From contig CM114273.1 in NCBI GenBank assembly GCA_050084515.1, forward strand, positions 31,372,001 through 31,436,000: a DNA stretch of 64,000 nucleotides. Reading direction: 5' to 3'. This stretch comes from Blasia pusilla. Its lineage: Eukaryota > Marchantiophyta > Marchantiopsida > Blasiales. This document shows positions 11,303 to 21,878 of the stretch, piece after piece. The position numbers and the translations under genes are program-made. Within the stretch, counting starts at the first letter, position 1. Each line of letters begins with the position of its first letter. Under the pieces are notes generated by a model. The model was not told the origin of the DNA. It did not search any database and saw nothing but the letters and a program-made list of their open reading frames with translations.

Positions 11303-11793
11303 CATCTATCTAAATATGCATCTATATGCCTACTTGCAATATAGCAGCCAATCCCATGGTCATCCCTTCGAATAGATCTGATACTCTTATATTGACATTG
11401 TCCTTTGGACACTACTACACAACAGATGCAATATCCAATATTGTCAACATCTCCACTCTAGATTCTTGACCATCACTTGACTATGTCTACTCCAAGATAA
11501 AGGCACGGCTCCATATATGTCTCACCATCTCATCTACACTCCTCTACAAATAAATGCTCATACCCCACAACGGTGAAGAGGTGTCATGACCATGGGAAAA
11601 AGACACCCACCATGGCATGTCTCTCCGTGGGACTATTTGCTACTATGATGTCCTCGACATGTGCACTCCCTTCCAACACCTCTCCTAGCCATCTAACACT
11701 ACTTGTGAATGCTACCAACATTATTACGGTATCATCACACGGGCGACCACCATGTTCTGTAAACCACATAGAGAAATGACTCATCCGGATATG
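11303..11793 (-). pseudogene. MT-gypsy fragment: protease-methyltransferase linker and methyltransferase motif I
   Basis: On the minus strand, an open stretch (11805-11584) with MLVAFTSSVRWLGEVLEGSA matches copy D at about 24340-24400 (TLVAFSTAITWPSDLIEG). After a gap, SDLFEGMTMGLAAILQVGI at about 11375-11325 aligns with motif I of the methyltransferase (LDLFGGISTGLAAVLHA), with two of its glycines lost. The fragment is cut at about 11303, where LTR sequence of copy B begins. It is a separate, more diverged copy. Confidence 0.7.
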
Positions 11794-12906
11794 TGTCATG
11801 ACCATACGGATTATGTCGTAGAGTATAGTGTGCTAGTAGAGGCCATACCTTATGTAGGGCCGTAGTGTCTAGGTAGAGATGCAGTTTCATACATGGGGGG
11901 TTGGGGATTACTCAGTTGAGCGTGACTTTTCCAGTAGGCCCCGCTCTTAGGTTGGAGCATATAGTGTGGAGTGCACTCAAAGAACAGTTAGTTCTTTGAG
12001 TTGAGCATGTTGCGTTGGGAGTTAGCCTTGGTAGTGAATAGAGCTCTTGGCTATGGTGGTTCCCGCAAGCTTCGACTTGGATTCTCCCATCGTGGAGTGG
12101 GTTTGGCTCAATTTTATGTGATTCTACATGTATTTTATGACAGTAGGTCTTTCACGGATTTCACTCAAAGAACTAGAGTAGATCAATGGTAGCTTCGATT
12201 GTGGATCAGTAGGATTTGGTTAAGGCTAATTGTGTACTCAGCCGTGGATGTTCGTGGCTTGTGGCCTATGTAGGAGGTAGGAATCTGGTGCGTGATTGGT
12301 TGGGAAATAAGCGCCTTGCTGAGAGCTTTCCAACGTGCTTTAGATCGCCGGATTTCGTCAAGAGAGTTGGAAGTTATCAAGGATTGAAGATTCTGGTTCG
12401 TGTTCGACGTTTTCTGATGTGGAGAGCTTGGAGTGCGGAAGCTTTGTTCAAGTTAATCCAGATCGGGAGAGAGGTTCCTGTTGCTACTTGTATTGTGATC
12501 TCATGTGAAGCTATTTGCTTGAGTGTGTGGAGCGTTGCGGATTTCTGCGTGCATGAATTTGGGCGGAAGCGCTGTCGGATTTGCGATTCTGGAGGTGTAT
12601 GGACAACAAGTTTGTCTGATTTTTAGCTCGGAGTACAAAGCTCGGTTGTAGGTGATTTTTTGTGGAGAGATAACTATGGTGGTCAATTGAATTCTGGTTG
12701 AAATAGATTCAATTTTGGTTGAGGATTTGTGGAGTAATTGTTGATCGAAATTTCACAGACTAGCTCAAGGTCTCGCTATGGTGGACAGCGGATCAGAGGG
12801 GCTGGTTGGTTGGTGACTCGTTCGTTGTTGGAGACGCCTATCTCATTGGGGGCGCCCTGGTTGGGCCTCTCTCCATAGCAAAGAATGGCAAATGGGGTGA
12901 TAGGGG
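11794..12906 (+). mobile_element. Second LTR type of the MT-gypsy family (partial)
   Basis: Begins TGTCATGACCATACGG. The first 360 bp recur at 25601-25960 inside the 3' end of copy D. A GGCGGAAGCGCTG motif near 12561-12574 matches the repeated leader motif of copies B and D. No coding region is supported. By about 12890 the sequence grades into the methyltransferase C-terminal segment of fragment C1, so LTR and leader are joined to internal sequence by deletion. Called an LTR from its TG start and repeated occurrence; its end is not defined. Confidence 0.55.
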
Positions 12907-13236
12907 GTGGCTTCCATTTCTCAGGCTTCACGACGTCATGTGTTGGGTCAGGCCATGGACCTGAATTGTTTGACTTGGTTTTTGAGTCTTGGTATGGCCG
13001 AGCAACGTCCACTTTGGACTATGTCTGTGGGTCTTCCACCCCTTGTGATGAGCTCAATGGCTACCGGGACGGTAGAGGCATCGGTTGGGGGCGAGGAGAG
13101 TAGTATTTTGCATCCTTGGAGTAAATGGGATGTAATGGCTGGGCATGTGGAGTTGGTTGCTCATGCTGGTGGAGGAGTTATTTGCTCAAATGATGATGTA
13201 GCTAAGGGTGTACCATCTTGTGAGGGGGTTGCATAG
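12907..13236 (+). pseudogene. MT-gypsy fragment C1: methyltransferase motif X and ORF1 tail
   Basis: Open segment beginning around methyltransferase motif X (SQASRRHVLGQAMDLNCLTW), where the conserved GQAMD corresponds to GNA-D of other C5 methyltransferases. It continues through the tail (SLGMAEQRPLWTMSVGLPP) to TAG at 13234-13236. The upstream methyltransferase is missing. It differs from 18232-18541 at about ten positions in a roughly 500-base hand alignment that includes the following RT, so C1 and C2 are recent relatives. Confidence 0.85.
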
Positions 13237-13242
13237 CAGCCA

Positions 13243-13729
13243 ATGGCATCGTCCTCTCCCTCTAGTGTGCAAGTGGAGGAGACTTGGGAGCCATTACTTG
13301 GGCCCAAGCTTACGGGAGGTGAGAAATGACGCTTGACACAATTCCTACGTGCTTATAGGAGTTGTTTTGCCTTTAGCATGAAAGAGTTGGGTGCTCTGGT
13401 TGGACCCGGTATACGGATTGATTTGGCTAGTGATTCGCCAATCTTCCGTCGTCCCTACCGATATAGTGATATGGAGAGGGACCTTATTTAGAGTAGGACG
13501 TTGGACCTTTTGGAGGCTGGATTAGTGGAGTTTTCGCATGGAGAGTATGCATCAGCCACTGTCATGCCTGCTAAAAAGGATGTGCATGGCAACTACACGG
13601 ATAGGCGGATGTGTGGAGATTACCTTCCTATCGATCGGCAGACCAAGGCCGATAGGTATGCCATGCCTACACATGGGGAGATCGTTGATGTGGTGGGACA
13701 GGCAAAGATTTTCAGTACTTGGGATCTTT
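13243..13729 (+). pseudogene. MT-gypsy fragment C1: N-terminus of reverse transcriptase
   Basis: Starts at the ATG six bases after the ORF1 stop. It encodes a Ser-rich start, then FRRPYRYSDMERDLI, a TAG at about 13489 shared with copy C2, then GLVEFSHGEYASATVMPAKK and RRMCGDYLPIDR. It ends at FSTWDL, before the YIDD motif, where non-RT sequence begins. An additional TGA replaces an Arg codon near 13327. Confidence 0.9.
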
Positions 13730-13730
13730 G

Positions 13731-13839
13731 AAAACGCCGAGCATGTCTCGGCGTTTTGAGGCTTCGAGGCAACTTGTGGTAGCTCGGGCGAGTGGGCGTG
13801 AGAGGCGGAGTAAGGAGCAAGCAAGTAAGCTTGCTTGCT
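13731..13839 (+). repeat. Two perfect hairpins at the C1/C2 junction
   Basis: AAAACGCCGAG (13731-13741) and CTCGGCGTTTT (13747-13757) form an 11-bp stem with a 5-base loop, exactly where RT homology of C1 stops. A second stem, AGCAAGCAAG (13816-13825) with CTTGCTTGCT (13830-13839), has a 4-base loop. They may mark the 5' end of the C2 leader or a structured breakpoint. No match to either hairpin was noticed elsewhere in the window. Confidence 0.6.
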
Positions 13840-14692
13840 TGGGTGTGAGGCTGTTTTTGCAAGATTTATGATTTGAGTGTTGCATAACTGGTCACCCATC
13901 TTTGGGCTATTATGCCTGGAAGACGCTTACCTGCTGCGTTCTTAACTATGCCAGTGTACACACTGGTGAAGCTTATCTGGTGCTGTTTGGAGATGTGTTA
14001 GGCGCTTGATGCATCTCAAGTTTTTTGGTTGATGGACCTATAGCGCATAGTATGGTGTAGCCTCTCCATGCATGTGATATTTTCAGGTGCTCCGAGGTTG
14101 ACTAGCACGTCATCGACCCGCGGCGGAGTAGCTATTGCGTTAGAATTGTATGGTGGGTTTATGGATTTAGCAGGCGCCACGTTTGGTGGATTGTGTTATC
14201 TTGATTTCCATTTGCGATTGGAGGGTTGTGGTTGGACTTCCTGTGTTTGGATCCCCTCCATCGTTGTCTTCTTGCTTCGTGCCCATTATTAGGGTTGACG
14301 CTGATTTCCAAAGTAGTGTTACTCCTGTGTGCTACCGGTAGTGAGGCTGGAGTGATGACGAGTAGACCCTGGGAGACTTCTTGTGGTGCTGACAGGTTAG
14401 GTTGCCTACACCCATAGCTAGTAGAGCTAGAATAGTACAGCAACATCGACGTCACTTGGTTAATTAGTGGTGGTGCAGCATCGGCGTTGGTCATCACGGA
14501 GTTGTCTCGTGGTCTGGTTGGGGATCGTGGTGCGGACAGTGGTGGTTTCATACGGAGTGGATTGAGGTATTGACTATCTTTTCCACTTTCGACGGTTGAT
14601 GAAGAGGAGGACAAGGGTGTTCCAAACACCGAGTCTTCTACGTTGTTATTGAGTGTTGTAACTCCATTGATTTGGGACTTGGACAGGATATA
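13840..14692 (+). mobile_element. Probable leader of MT-gypsy copy C2
   Basis: No gene seen. Lies between the hairpins and the gag of copy C2. It is rich in short open frames on both strands with no recognisable product; the 235-codon minus-strand frame at 14159-14866 overlaps real gag sequence and is a shadow. It shows no clear similarity to the leaders of copies B and D, in line with C2 belonging to another subfamily. Confidence 0.45.
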
Positions 14693-15890
14693 TGGGGCCG
14701 GCCATGAAGGGCCCACGACGATACTCGGGTGCAGTGGGCACCATTGAGTTGGAGGACTCCATGTAGGAGTTTGATACGAGGTATGATATGCAGATTTTGC
14801 GGAATGCCACGTTGTTAACACCCTTCTTGGCTTGGAAGGGGTTGTTTCAGCACTTGGAGGGACCACCCATGGATGATAACCATGAGTTTAGGAAGGACCA
14901 TGTTGCTGAGATTGAGGCGTGGAGACAATATTGGTCTCCAGGCTATGTGTCTATCACCCATGGTGGTATTGGTAGTAGTGCTCCTACTATGCTAGCCAGC
15001 CCGACGTTGAGTAGTACGAGTACGAGCCGGAGTGGGGGTACCAGTGGAGGTACCCATGGAGGTACTAGTGCCCCACCATCATTCAGCCCGGTTGCAGAGT
15101 CCTTCAAGAGGTTGAAGAAGAACTATCAAGGAGTGAAGACAGAGAAGTTGAGGAGTCTTCAGGAATTTGAGCAAAAGATTGGTGAGAGTCTTCGTGAGGC
15201 ATACACTCGTATGAGACGCTTGATTTCAGTTACCCAGAGTGTGATTGAGGCTCAGGAAGTCCAGTTTTGGTATGGGATCTTGGATAGAGAGTTGCGCCGC
15301 AGAGTACGTTATGCTACTCTTATGAGTGATGATTCATCCACATTCACCCATGTGTTTGCTCTATCTGAGAAGATTGAGCTTAACATGGTGAAGGAGACAA
15401 TGGTGACATTCACATTCAGTAGGGATACAACTACTACTTCTCGTGTTCAGCAGCCCACCTCACAGTCTTGTAGTAGTGGTGATGGTAATAGTAGTGGGAG
15501 TTGTGGGGGGTACACACCACCTCAATCAGGTCCTAGAGGGACACTTGCGCAGAGACCATTGCCTACATTTTCTGCCCCGAGCAAGGACAGTCATGTTGGA
15601 CATGTGGACGTGATCATGTTAGGAAGTTTTGTTCCCAAGAGGATGGGAGACGGACTTTGGAGGATGGGCCTCAGTCGGCCCCAACTCAATGTGATCATTG
15701 CAGGAGACCAGATCATCCTCGAGAGCGTTGCTTTGATCTTCATCTAGAGTTGAGATCAGGCCACGGCCGTGGTGGAGTAGCTTCGAGAGGCCGAGGTGGT
15801 AGAGGTGGTAGGGGTGGACCAGTGGTTGGAGAGCCTACAGTGGCCACCCCTACCACTACGACAGCAAGTCGCCTATGGTGCCGTGATTGA
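14693..15890 (+). pseudogene. MT-gypsy copy C2: gag polyprotein
   Basis: Diverged gag of the same family. IELEDSM (then TAG at about 14764) and GLFQHLEGPPMDDNHEF align with IELHDFI and GMFQHLEGAPMEDYHEF of copy D. A Ser/Thr/Gly-rich insert follows, then NYQGVKTEKLRSLQEFEQ and EAYTRMRRLISVTQS, then a low-complexity region. The only clear zinc knuckle is CDHCRRPDHPRERC (15689-15730), followed by an RGRGGRGGRGG tail. The frame changes at about 15640. Confidence 0.87.
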
Positions 15891-16800
15891 GCAGATTGGA
15901 GCGCAGTTGGCTACTATGGCTGGTATCTAGCATAGATCAGGTTCAAGAGCAGGGGATTCCACCTCTTATGGAGGGGATCATCTCTCTTATATGGAGAGTG
16001 CAGTACATGTTGAGGCATCAGTTGGAGTTACGAGAGGAGCCACTTGAGCGTTAGAGCCACCTGGTGCTACTGTGGAGTTGGACCCACAGAGGGGTGAGGC
16101 TGGGAGGCAGGCTAGGCTTCCCGAGTCATTCTTGTTGTGTGAGGTGCTTAGGACTCCATCCATGGTTCCTACGCAGCCTATTGAGCCGACAATGGGGATT
16201 GAGGCATCTACATCGCGTGTGGTAGACACGGATGCAACATCCAGTGCAGTATTGCGGATGGCAACTTTAGTGTTGGAATCCCCATTATTTTTGGCCACCG
16301 AGCTGATGGTTTTAGGAGTTGACTTAGCTCCTGTATTTCAGCTACGAGCCACGTTGTGTGAACGTGGGGGTGTTACTGCTATACGTGTTGAGGTGGATGA
16401 GGGTGTTGTGGTGGAGAGACCCTCTATGTCAAATGTAGCATTGATTACTAGTGCTACTTGGCAGGCAGCATCGGCGAAGATGGATGCATTACCAGCCCGG
16501 CCAGCCATTGATCGTGAGAGGCTTACACCTGGTGTATGTATGTTGGACAACCGGAGTGGGATATTCCGATTGGTGAGTCCTACAAGACAGGTGTATAGAC
16601 TTGATAGAGTCTTGTTAGACTCTGGTGCCCAACCTTTAATGTTGGGAAAGGCGAAATGTATTGGTTTGGGTATTCGGAGGTCAGAGCTTGAGCCTTCCCA
16701 TTCCAGATTCAAAGATCACTTGGAGGAGCCAATGATAGGTCTCAATTCATGACATGGGAGAAGTTGTATGTATAGTTGAGACCAGATCATGCGACTGATA
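15891..16800 (+). pseudogene. MT-gypsy copy C2: gag-protease linker and aspartic protease
   Basis: A linker of about 170 residues (with TLVLESPLFLATELMVLGVD and ATLCERGGV, as in copies B and D) leads to a retroviral-type aspartic protease. VLLDSGAQPLMLGK at about 16610-16651 carries the catalytic Asp-Ser-Gly. Such proteases act as dimers and process Gag-Pol. The frame is lost near 16750. The linker is collinear among all copies but has no domain I recognise. Confidence 0.88.
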
Positions 16801-17334
16801 GCTCCCGGTTGGAAGTACCTGCAGTGGTCACATCAGCCGAGTCGTATGATGTACTAGTTGGAGGAGCAGTATTGTACCCGATGGGTTTTCAAATGGACTA
16901 CCGGACTGAGAGAGCGTCTTATTGACCTGGTTGGCAGTCCGGGGATTGACGTATGAGCCAGGTTCTTGTGAGATTTATTTATGGGGCTCGACAAAGAGGG
17001 TCTTCCCCAATAGTGTTAGCATCTGTGGCTGGTTTTAGTGGAGTAGTCACTTGGCCAAGAGATTTTTTGGAGGGTAATATTTCTGCTATGGATTCTCGTG
17101 TGCATGAGGAGGTAGAGGAGGTCCCTAGTTTTGCAGCTGTGGCATCCTCATCGTTGGATGTGCCACTTTGGAGTTCAGGCGGTGCACTACGGTAGGAGGC
17201 TGATCGCCTAGTGCAAGAGGCTTGGTATGAGGCTGTTATACCTCACGAGCAAGAGGAGGCCCCCACGGCGGACTCCTATTTCTGGTCCAGTCGGGTTATC
17301 CCCTCTGGATACTACACCCATTGTATGGCAATAT
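16801..17334 (+). pseudogene. MT-gypsy copy C2: protease-methyltransferase linker
   Basis: Corresponds to 24170-24660 of copy D. AESYDVLVGGAVLYPMGF and VTWPRDFLEGNI are recognisable shared blocks. The frame is interrupted (TGA or TAG at several points), with one long open piece at 16953-17195. No known domain. It would form the N-terminal extension of the methyltransferase part if it is released by the protease. Confidence 0.75.
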
Positions 17335-18541
17335 CTGCCGGAGGGCATTTGTGTGTTAGATCTCTTTGGTGGGATTAGCACTGGTTTGGCTGCAGTGTTG
17401 CATGCCGATATTCTTGTGTGGAGATACGTGTATGTGGAGTGAGATGAGACGGCCCAAAGAGTCTCATCGCGACATATTGGTTAGTTGATGCAGAGATATC
17501 CTGAGTTGTTGCCGCCATCAACTATTCGTGGGTACCAGGGTGCTTGCCGTCACACATTGCATTGTTGGGGATGCATAACCTTGAGAGGGTTGGTCATGTG
17601 GATTTGGTGATTGCTGGATGGCCATGTCAGGGTCATACATGTGCTGGTCATGACGAGGGATTACACGACCCTAGGTCTTGATTGTTTTGGGAGATATTAC
17701 AGGTGTTAGGACATCTTCAGGTTCATCAGGCACGTGCTCCAGCTTATATTTTGGAGAATGTTCCATTGTTGGGTGACACTCAGACCCTGATGATGGCGAG
17801 TGTTCATGAACTGCGATCTTGGATTGGACCAGTGGTGTTGTTGGATGCAGCGCGAGTTGGCTCGCATGCACATCGTCCACGCTTGTGATGGACAAACAAG
17901 TTACCTAGGGAGGTTCTACGTCGAGCATATGATGTAGTGCACCGGGATCCTTGCCTTACAGTGGATAGTATCTTGGATATTGGGCGACTTTCTCAGATGG
18001 TGAGGGTTATTGATCGGTCATCCATGGCAGTAGTGAACCGTGTGGGACAGCCTAGGATGGCACTACCCACATGTGTGAGTTTTCCCTCATCACATGCCTA
18101 CAGGGAAGGTGGTCCCGGGCTTGTATGGGATTCTCATGTGCGACAGTTGGTGGAGCCTAACGCTGATGAGAGAGAGACCGTGTGATGGGATTTGCTATTG
18201 GTGTGACAGCGGTTGCTTCCATTTGTGAGGCTTCACGACGTCATATCTTGGGTTAGGCCATGGACCAGACTTGTTTGACTTGGTTTTTGAGTCTTGGTAT
18301 GGCACAGCAACGTCCACTTTGGACTATGTCTGTGGGTCTTCCACCCCTTGTGATGAGCTCGATGGCTACCGGGACGGAAGAGGCATCGGTTGGGAGCGAG
18401 GAGAGTAGTATTTTGCGTCCTTGGAGTAAATGGGATGTAATGGATGGGCATGTGGAGTTGGTTGCTCATGGTGGTGGAGGAGTTATTTGCTCAAATGATG
18501 ATGTAGCTAAGGGTGTACCATCTTGTGAGGGGGTTGCATAG
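17335..18541 (+). pseudogene. MT-gypsy copy C2: C5 cytosine DNA methyltransferase domain and ORF1 tail
   Basis: The fullest methyltransferase in the window. Motif I, LDLFGGISTGLAAVLHA, is at 17356-17406. Motif IV, IAGWPCQGHTCAG with the nucleophile Cys, is at about 17610-17648. Motif VI, YILENVPLLG, is at about 17746. Motif VIII, AHRPRL then WTN, is at about 17868-17895. VDSILDIGRLSQMV, the stretch before the target-recognition region, is at about 17960. Motif X, with ILG and AMDQTCLTW, is at about 18245-18280. The domain spans about 310 residues, close to a bare catalytic domain with a short target-recognition region and no N-terminal reader. It is broken by a TGA at 17440, several stops and one frameshift between motifs I and IV, and single stops at about 17678 and 17886. 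It ends at the conserved TAG (18539-18541). Copies B, D and H have a TAG between motifs I and II; this copy has Trp-Arg there. Confidence 0.94.
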
Positions 18542-18550
18542 CAGCCAATG
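18539..18550 (+). promoter_or_regulatory. ORF1 stop / ORF2 start junction of MT-gypsy
   Basis: TAG at 18539-18541 is followed by ATG at 18548-18550 (tagcagccaATG). The same arrangement is at 13234-13245. Copy A has the TAG and ATG before its deletion, and copy B has the TAG. The closeness suggests that RT-integrase is made by reinitiation or readthrough instead of frameshifting. This is an inference from position and conservation only. Confidence 0.55.
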
Positions 18551-19105
18551 GCATCGTCCTCTCCCTCTAGTGTGCAAGTGGAGGAGACTTGGGAGCCATT
18601 ACTTGGGCCCAAGCTTACGGGAGGTGAGAAACGATGCTTGACACAATTCCTACGTGCTTATAGGAGTTGTTTTGCCTTTAGCATGAAAGAGTTGGGTGCT
18701 CTGGTTGGACCCGGTATAAGGATTGATTTGGCTAGTGATTCGCCAATCTTCCGTCGTCCCTACCGATATAGTGATATGGAGAGGGACCTTATTTAGAGTA
18801 GGACGTTGGACCTTTTGGAGGCTGGATTAGTGGAGTTTTTGCATGGAGAGTATGCATCAGCCACTGTCATGCCTGCTAAAAAGGATGTGCATGGCAACTA
18901 CACGGATAGGCGGATGTGTGGAGATTACCGTCCTATCGATCGGCAGACCAAGGCCGATAGGTATGCCATGCCTACACATGGGGAGATCGTTGATGTGGTG
19001 GGACAGGCAAAGATTTTCAGTACTTTGGATCTTCGAGCAAGATACCATCAATTGCCGATTTGAGAGAGTGACAAGGCCAAGACAACATTTTGGGGTGTCA
19101 ACTCA
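18548..19105 (+). pseudogene. MT-gypsy copy C2: N-terminus of reverse transcriptase
   Basis: Opens with a Ser-rich start, then WEPLLGPKLTGGEKR, FRRPYRYSDMERDLI, TAG at about 18794 (shared with C1), RRMCGDYRPIDR and FSTLDLRARYHQLPI. A TGA at 19061-19063 replaces the Arg codon of copy A. It stops at about 19105, before the YIDD motif, where unrelated purine-rich sequence begins. RNase H, integrase and PHD of this copy are absent. Confidence 0.9.
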
Positions 19106-20165
19106 AAATTTATGAGGAAGAATGAGTGAATCACGAAGCTCCTGGGACAAGGCAGAGAGATGGAAGATCAAGGATTTGCCTTAGAGGAGAAGAAAACGCA
19201 ATAACGAAGTCTCAAGACTCAGAACGAAGCATCACGAAGAAAAGAAGAAAGAAGTACTTTGCTCTTGTACGAAGCACGAAGCACAAAGCACTAATGAAGA
19301 GGAAGAGCTCCGTCCTCAAGGGAAGAAGAAGAAGTCCAAAACTCGCAGCGAATCGAAGCTTAGATGGACAGTGATTTCAAGCGACACATAGTTAGAACAG
19401 TTAGACTAGGAAAGGGCACGACCCTTTGTATCAAATTGGTAGTTAAGACAGTTTTGTACCGCGGATTCATAGGGATCGTAGGAAAAGCTAAGAGAACCAT
19501 ACATCTAGGTAGTTAGAAATAGTGAAGAGACACTAGCTTCATCAAGAACGTTTCGAATCTTTGGATCACTTCCACTCCATCGAATATTTAAGAAGCAAGG
19601 CAGAAGCCATAATCATCATTCTCTTACGAAGTCCTTATGTTGTAGGAGTGGTCCGAGCAAGAGAGTAGTACCCTCTCGAGCTTGTATACACTTTGAAGCT
19701 TTCTCATTCTTGATGGAGTAGTAAAGCAATCATTCATTCATTCTGATGTGCGATGCTTATGTTTGAGTATTGTTTTTGGGTCTGTAGAGTGAAGAGTGAA
19801 TCAGGTGAACCTTTCTCATCAGTGAAATAATCAACATGAGTTGTAGGAAATCTGTTTGACATAGAGTAACCTGCCGAGACGGATTGAGTTCCGAAAGTAG
19901 GAGAAGTAAACTTTTGTGTTGAGATCTCTGTGAGGTTTCTTGATGTCGAGAGGAAAATCTACCTGAACATGCTGTCAATTCCACTAGAGAGAATCGAGAA
20001 AAGATCCTTTGGTACCGAGAAAGATAATAAGATAATGATAAGACATTGAATATAACTCACACATATTTAAATACAACTATTACAACAGAATTGTAATTCC
20101 GAACTCTCTTTTCATCAAACAATGATCCTCTTGGGGATCGAACTTATTAAAACGACTGTAAAATA
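19106..20165. other. Unidentified insert between copies C2 and D
   Basis: No gene recognised. The first 270 bases are strongly purine-rich on the plus strand (many GAAG units). A TATA-like gaatatttaag lies near 19580, followed by sequence resembling the repeat/U5 part of a plant LTR (19620-19760). It may be a fragment of an unrelated LTR retrotransposon. The right edge, about 20165, is where MT-gypsy LTR homology starts. Confidence 0.4.
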
Positions 20166-20880
20166 GAAACTCTTGTACATTACAGGTCCCTTGTCTTGTG
20201 AGTGTAACCCAAACCTCTCATTAGGAGAGTGGGTTTGGTTTGACATGAGAGAGAGTGCACACTTTTGAGAGCTATGTTGTGAGATGGTGTAGAGAAAGAT
20301 TGGATCTTACTTTACAAAGAGAGAATGAGAGAGTGATAGAGCTTCATGGGGGAGCTCACTGGTCACTCGCTATTTTTGTAGGTTGGGGACCGTATTCCTT
20401 GTTCAACGGCTAATGGGAGTGCTCACCGGAGCAAGGGCTGCTTTGATTGTTCTTTGCATTTGCCATTTTTTTGTGTGGAAGAGTGGCGCGCGGAAGCGCT
20501 GCCCAATTTTTTATAGGAATTGAGTATGGGGGTGGATTGCCCCATGCAACCCACCCGCATACATGGTGCTCTCGAGAGCACCATGTAGCTTGCTGATTTG
20601 TATTTTTACAGGTTTTATATTTTCGTTGGGAGAAATCAGCGGGGAAGCGCTGCCGAATTTTGTGTAGGAGAAAGAGACATTGGGCTTTACGACAGTCCCC
20701 GTCAATTTTTACTGGAATATCCAATTCTAAGTATTTTGTGACGGTGTTGTAGATCGTGAAGTTGTGCACATTGTGCAACAAACAATGAGTAATTTGGAGT
20801 TGCGAGAAAAAAATTATGGTCAATCTTGCAAAACTGCCATTGCTAGGAGATTTGTAGGGTTAAATTATTCAAACCCTAAA
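20166..20880 (+). mobile_element. MT-gypsy copy D: 5' LTR part and proximal leader
   Basis: Begins mid-LTR (ggtcccttgtcttgtgagtg), equivalent to 34420-34550 of copy F and the reverse of 10890-10780 in copy B. It then covers the leader with two GGAAGCGCTGCC-type motifs (20492-20503 and 20643-20654) flanking a palindrome, and ends in a telomere-like aaccctaaacc. The 5' half of the LTR is missing, so this copy is truncated on its left. Confidence 0.75.
20561..20586 (+). other. Perfect 26-bp palindrome in the MT-gypsy leader
   Basis: ACATGGTGCTCTC is followed at once by its reverse complement GAGAGCACCATGT. In RNA it would form a hairpin or drive loop-loop dimerisation of two genomes. Copy B keeps the stem in a changed form at 10535-10554, with one compensatory pair. 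A role in dimerisation or packaging is inferred. Confidence 0.7.
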
Positions 20881-21878
20881 CCAACCGCCATGCCGGCGGC
20901 GGCCGTCACCGTCGTAGTCCCCGTAATCGGTAAACCATCACCGTCATCGGTAAACCGTCACCGTCATCGATCCACCGTCACCATCAGCGGTCAACCGTCA
21001 CCGTCAACGGTCCACCGTGGGTTTTCCACCCTTTGGTTGCCATTGCTGCCATTACGGAGTGGAGGGTCTTCCACGACGTTTGTTGATTCTCTGACTTGCG
21101 TCGCCACCATGTACTTTGTTTTGGCCGCCACCGTCATCGCAGTTTTGTCATCAACCAGTGATGGCAGATGACCTCCGATCATGCTGTTTGAGTTTTGATT
21201 TCATGCTGCTATGTTGTGATTGGTAGCCACTTGACGACGATCGAGTATCGTATCGTGACGCCTGTAGCCACAATGCGCTGCCGATTTCTGTGTCGTGCCG
21301 CTTGAAGCCGCACCGCACCGTCTCGATTGCGGAGCCGCACCATCATTGTGGAGCAGAGTGTGGGTTTATTGTTAAGTGAGGAGGATATGCCGCCGAGTGC
21401 CGCATTCCTCCATCGAGGGCCGTGCCGTTTGTAGCCGTTCCGTGCCGCCTGCAACGCCACGTCGTTCCTCTGGAACCGCACTGTCTATCGAGGAGTTTTG
21501 AGCAGCGTCGGTACAGAAGAAGTTTGACTTGTTGATTGGAGGAGTTGTCTCCACGATCGAGTTGGGGTCGAGATTTGTAGTTGCTAAGGAGCGACATCGA
21601 CATGTGTTTAGGTTACCCATTCTAGTCCTTTACCCTGCACGTGTGAGGGATTCTGGGATTTGGGTAGTTTATTTGGGAATATTGGGTGTGTGGATGCTGA
21701 GAGCATCATTTATGTATGTGGTTAAGGGGACATAGACCTGTGTGGGATGTCCGGAGTTGAGGGTAGATTGTCGATGAGATGATAGCCTGGTCGATTTGCC
21801 GCACCACGCCGCGTATTGCCGCACGTAACACGTCTCGGGGAGGGAGAGTGTAGATCGAGTGCCGCATGTTTGGGATGA
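20881..21878 (+). mobile_element. MT-gypsy copy D: distal leader
   Basis: No coding function supported. It contains a run of CCGTCA/ATCGGT units at about 20900-21020 and a GCCGC-rich block at 21260-21480. Reverse-strand counterparts are found in copy B at 9620-10250. The last part runs into gag at 21879. Confidence 0.65.

Noticed and set aside
14159-14866. 235-codon minus-strand open frame
   Set aside because: Its right half overlaps real plus-strand gag (IELEDSM, GLFQHLEG); the product is Ser/Pro/Thr-rich without any family pattern. Shadow frame.
17335-18541. A stand-alone host DNA methyltransferase gene
   Set aside because: Each methyltransferase copy is flanked by protease linker and/or RT sequence of the same element, no introns are seen, and copies recur on both strands.
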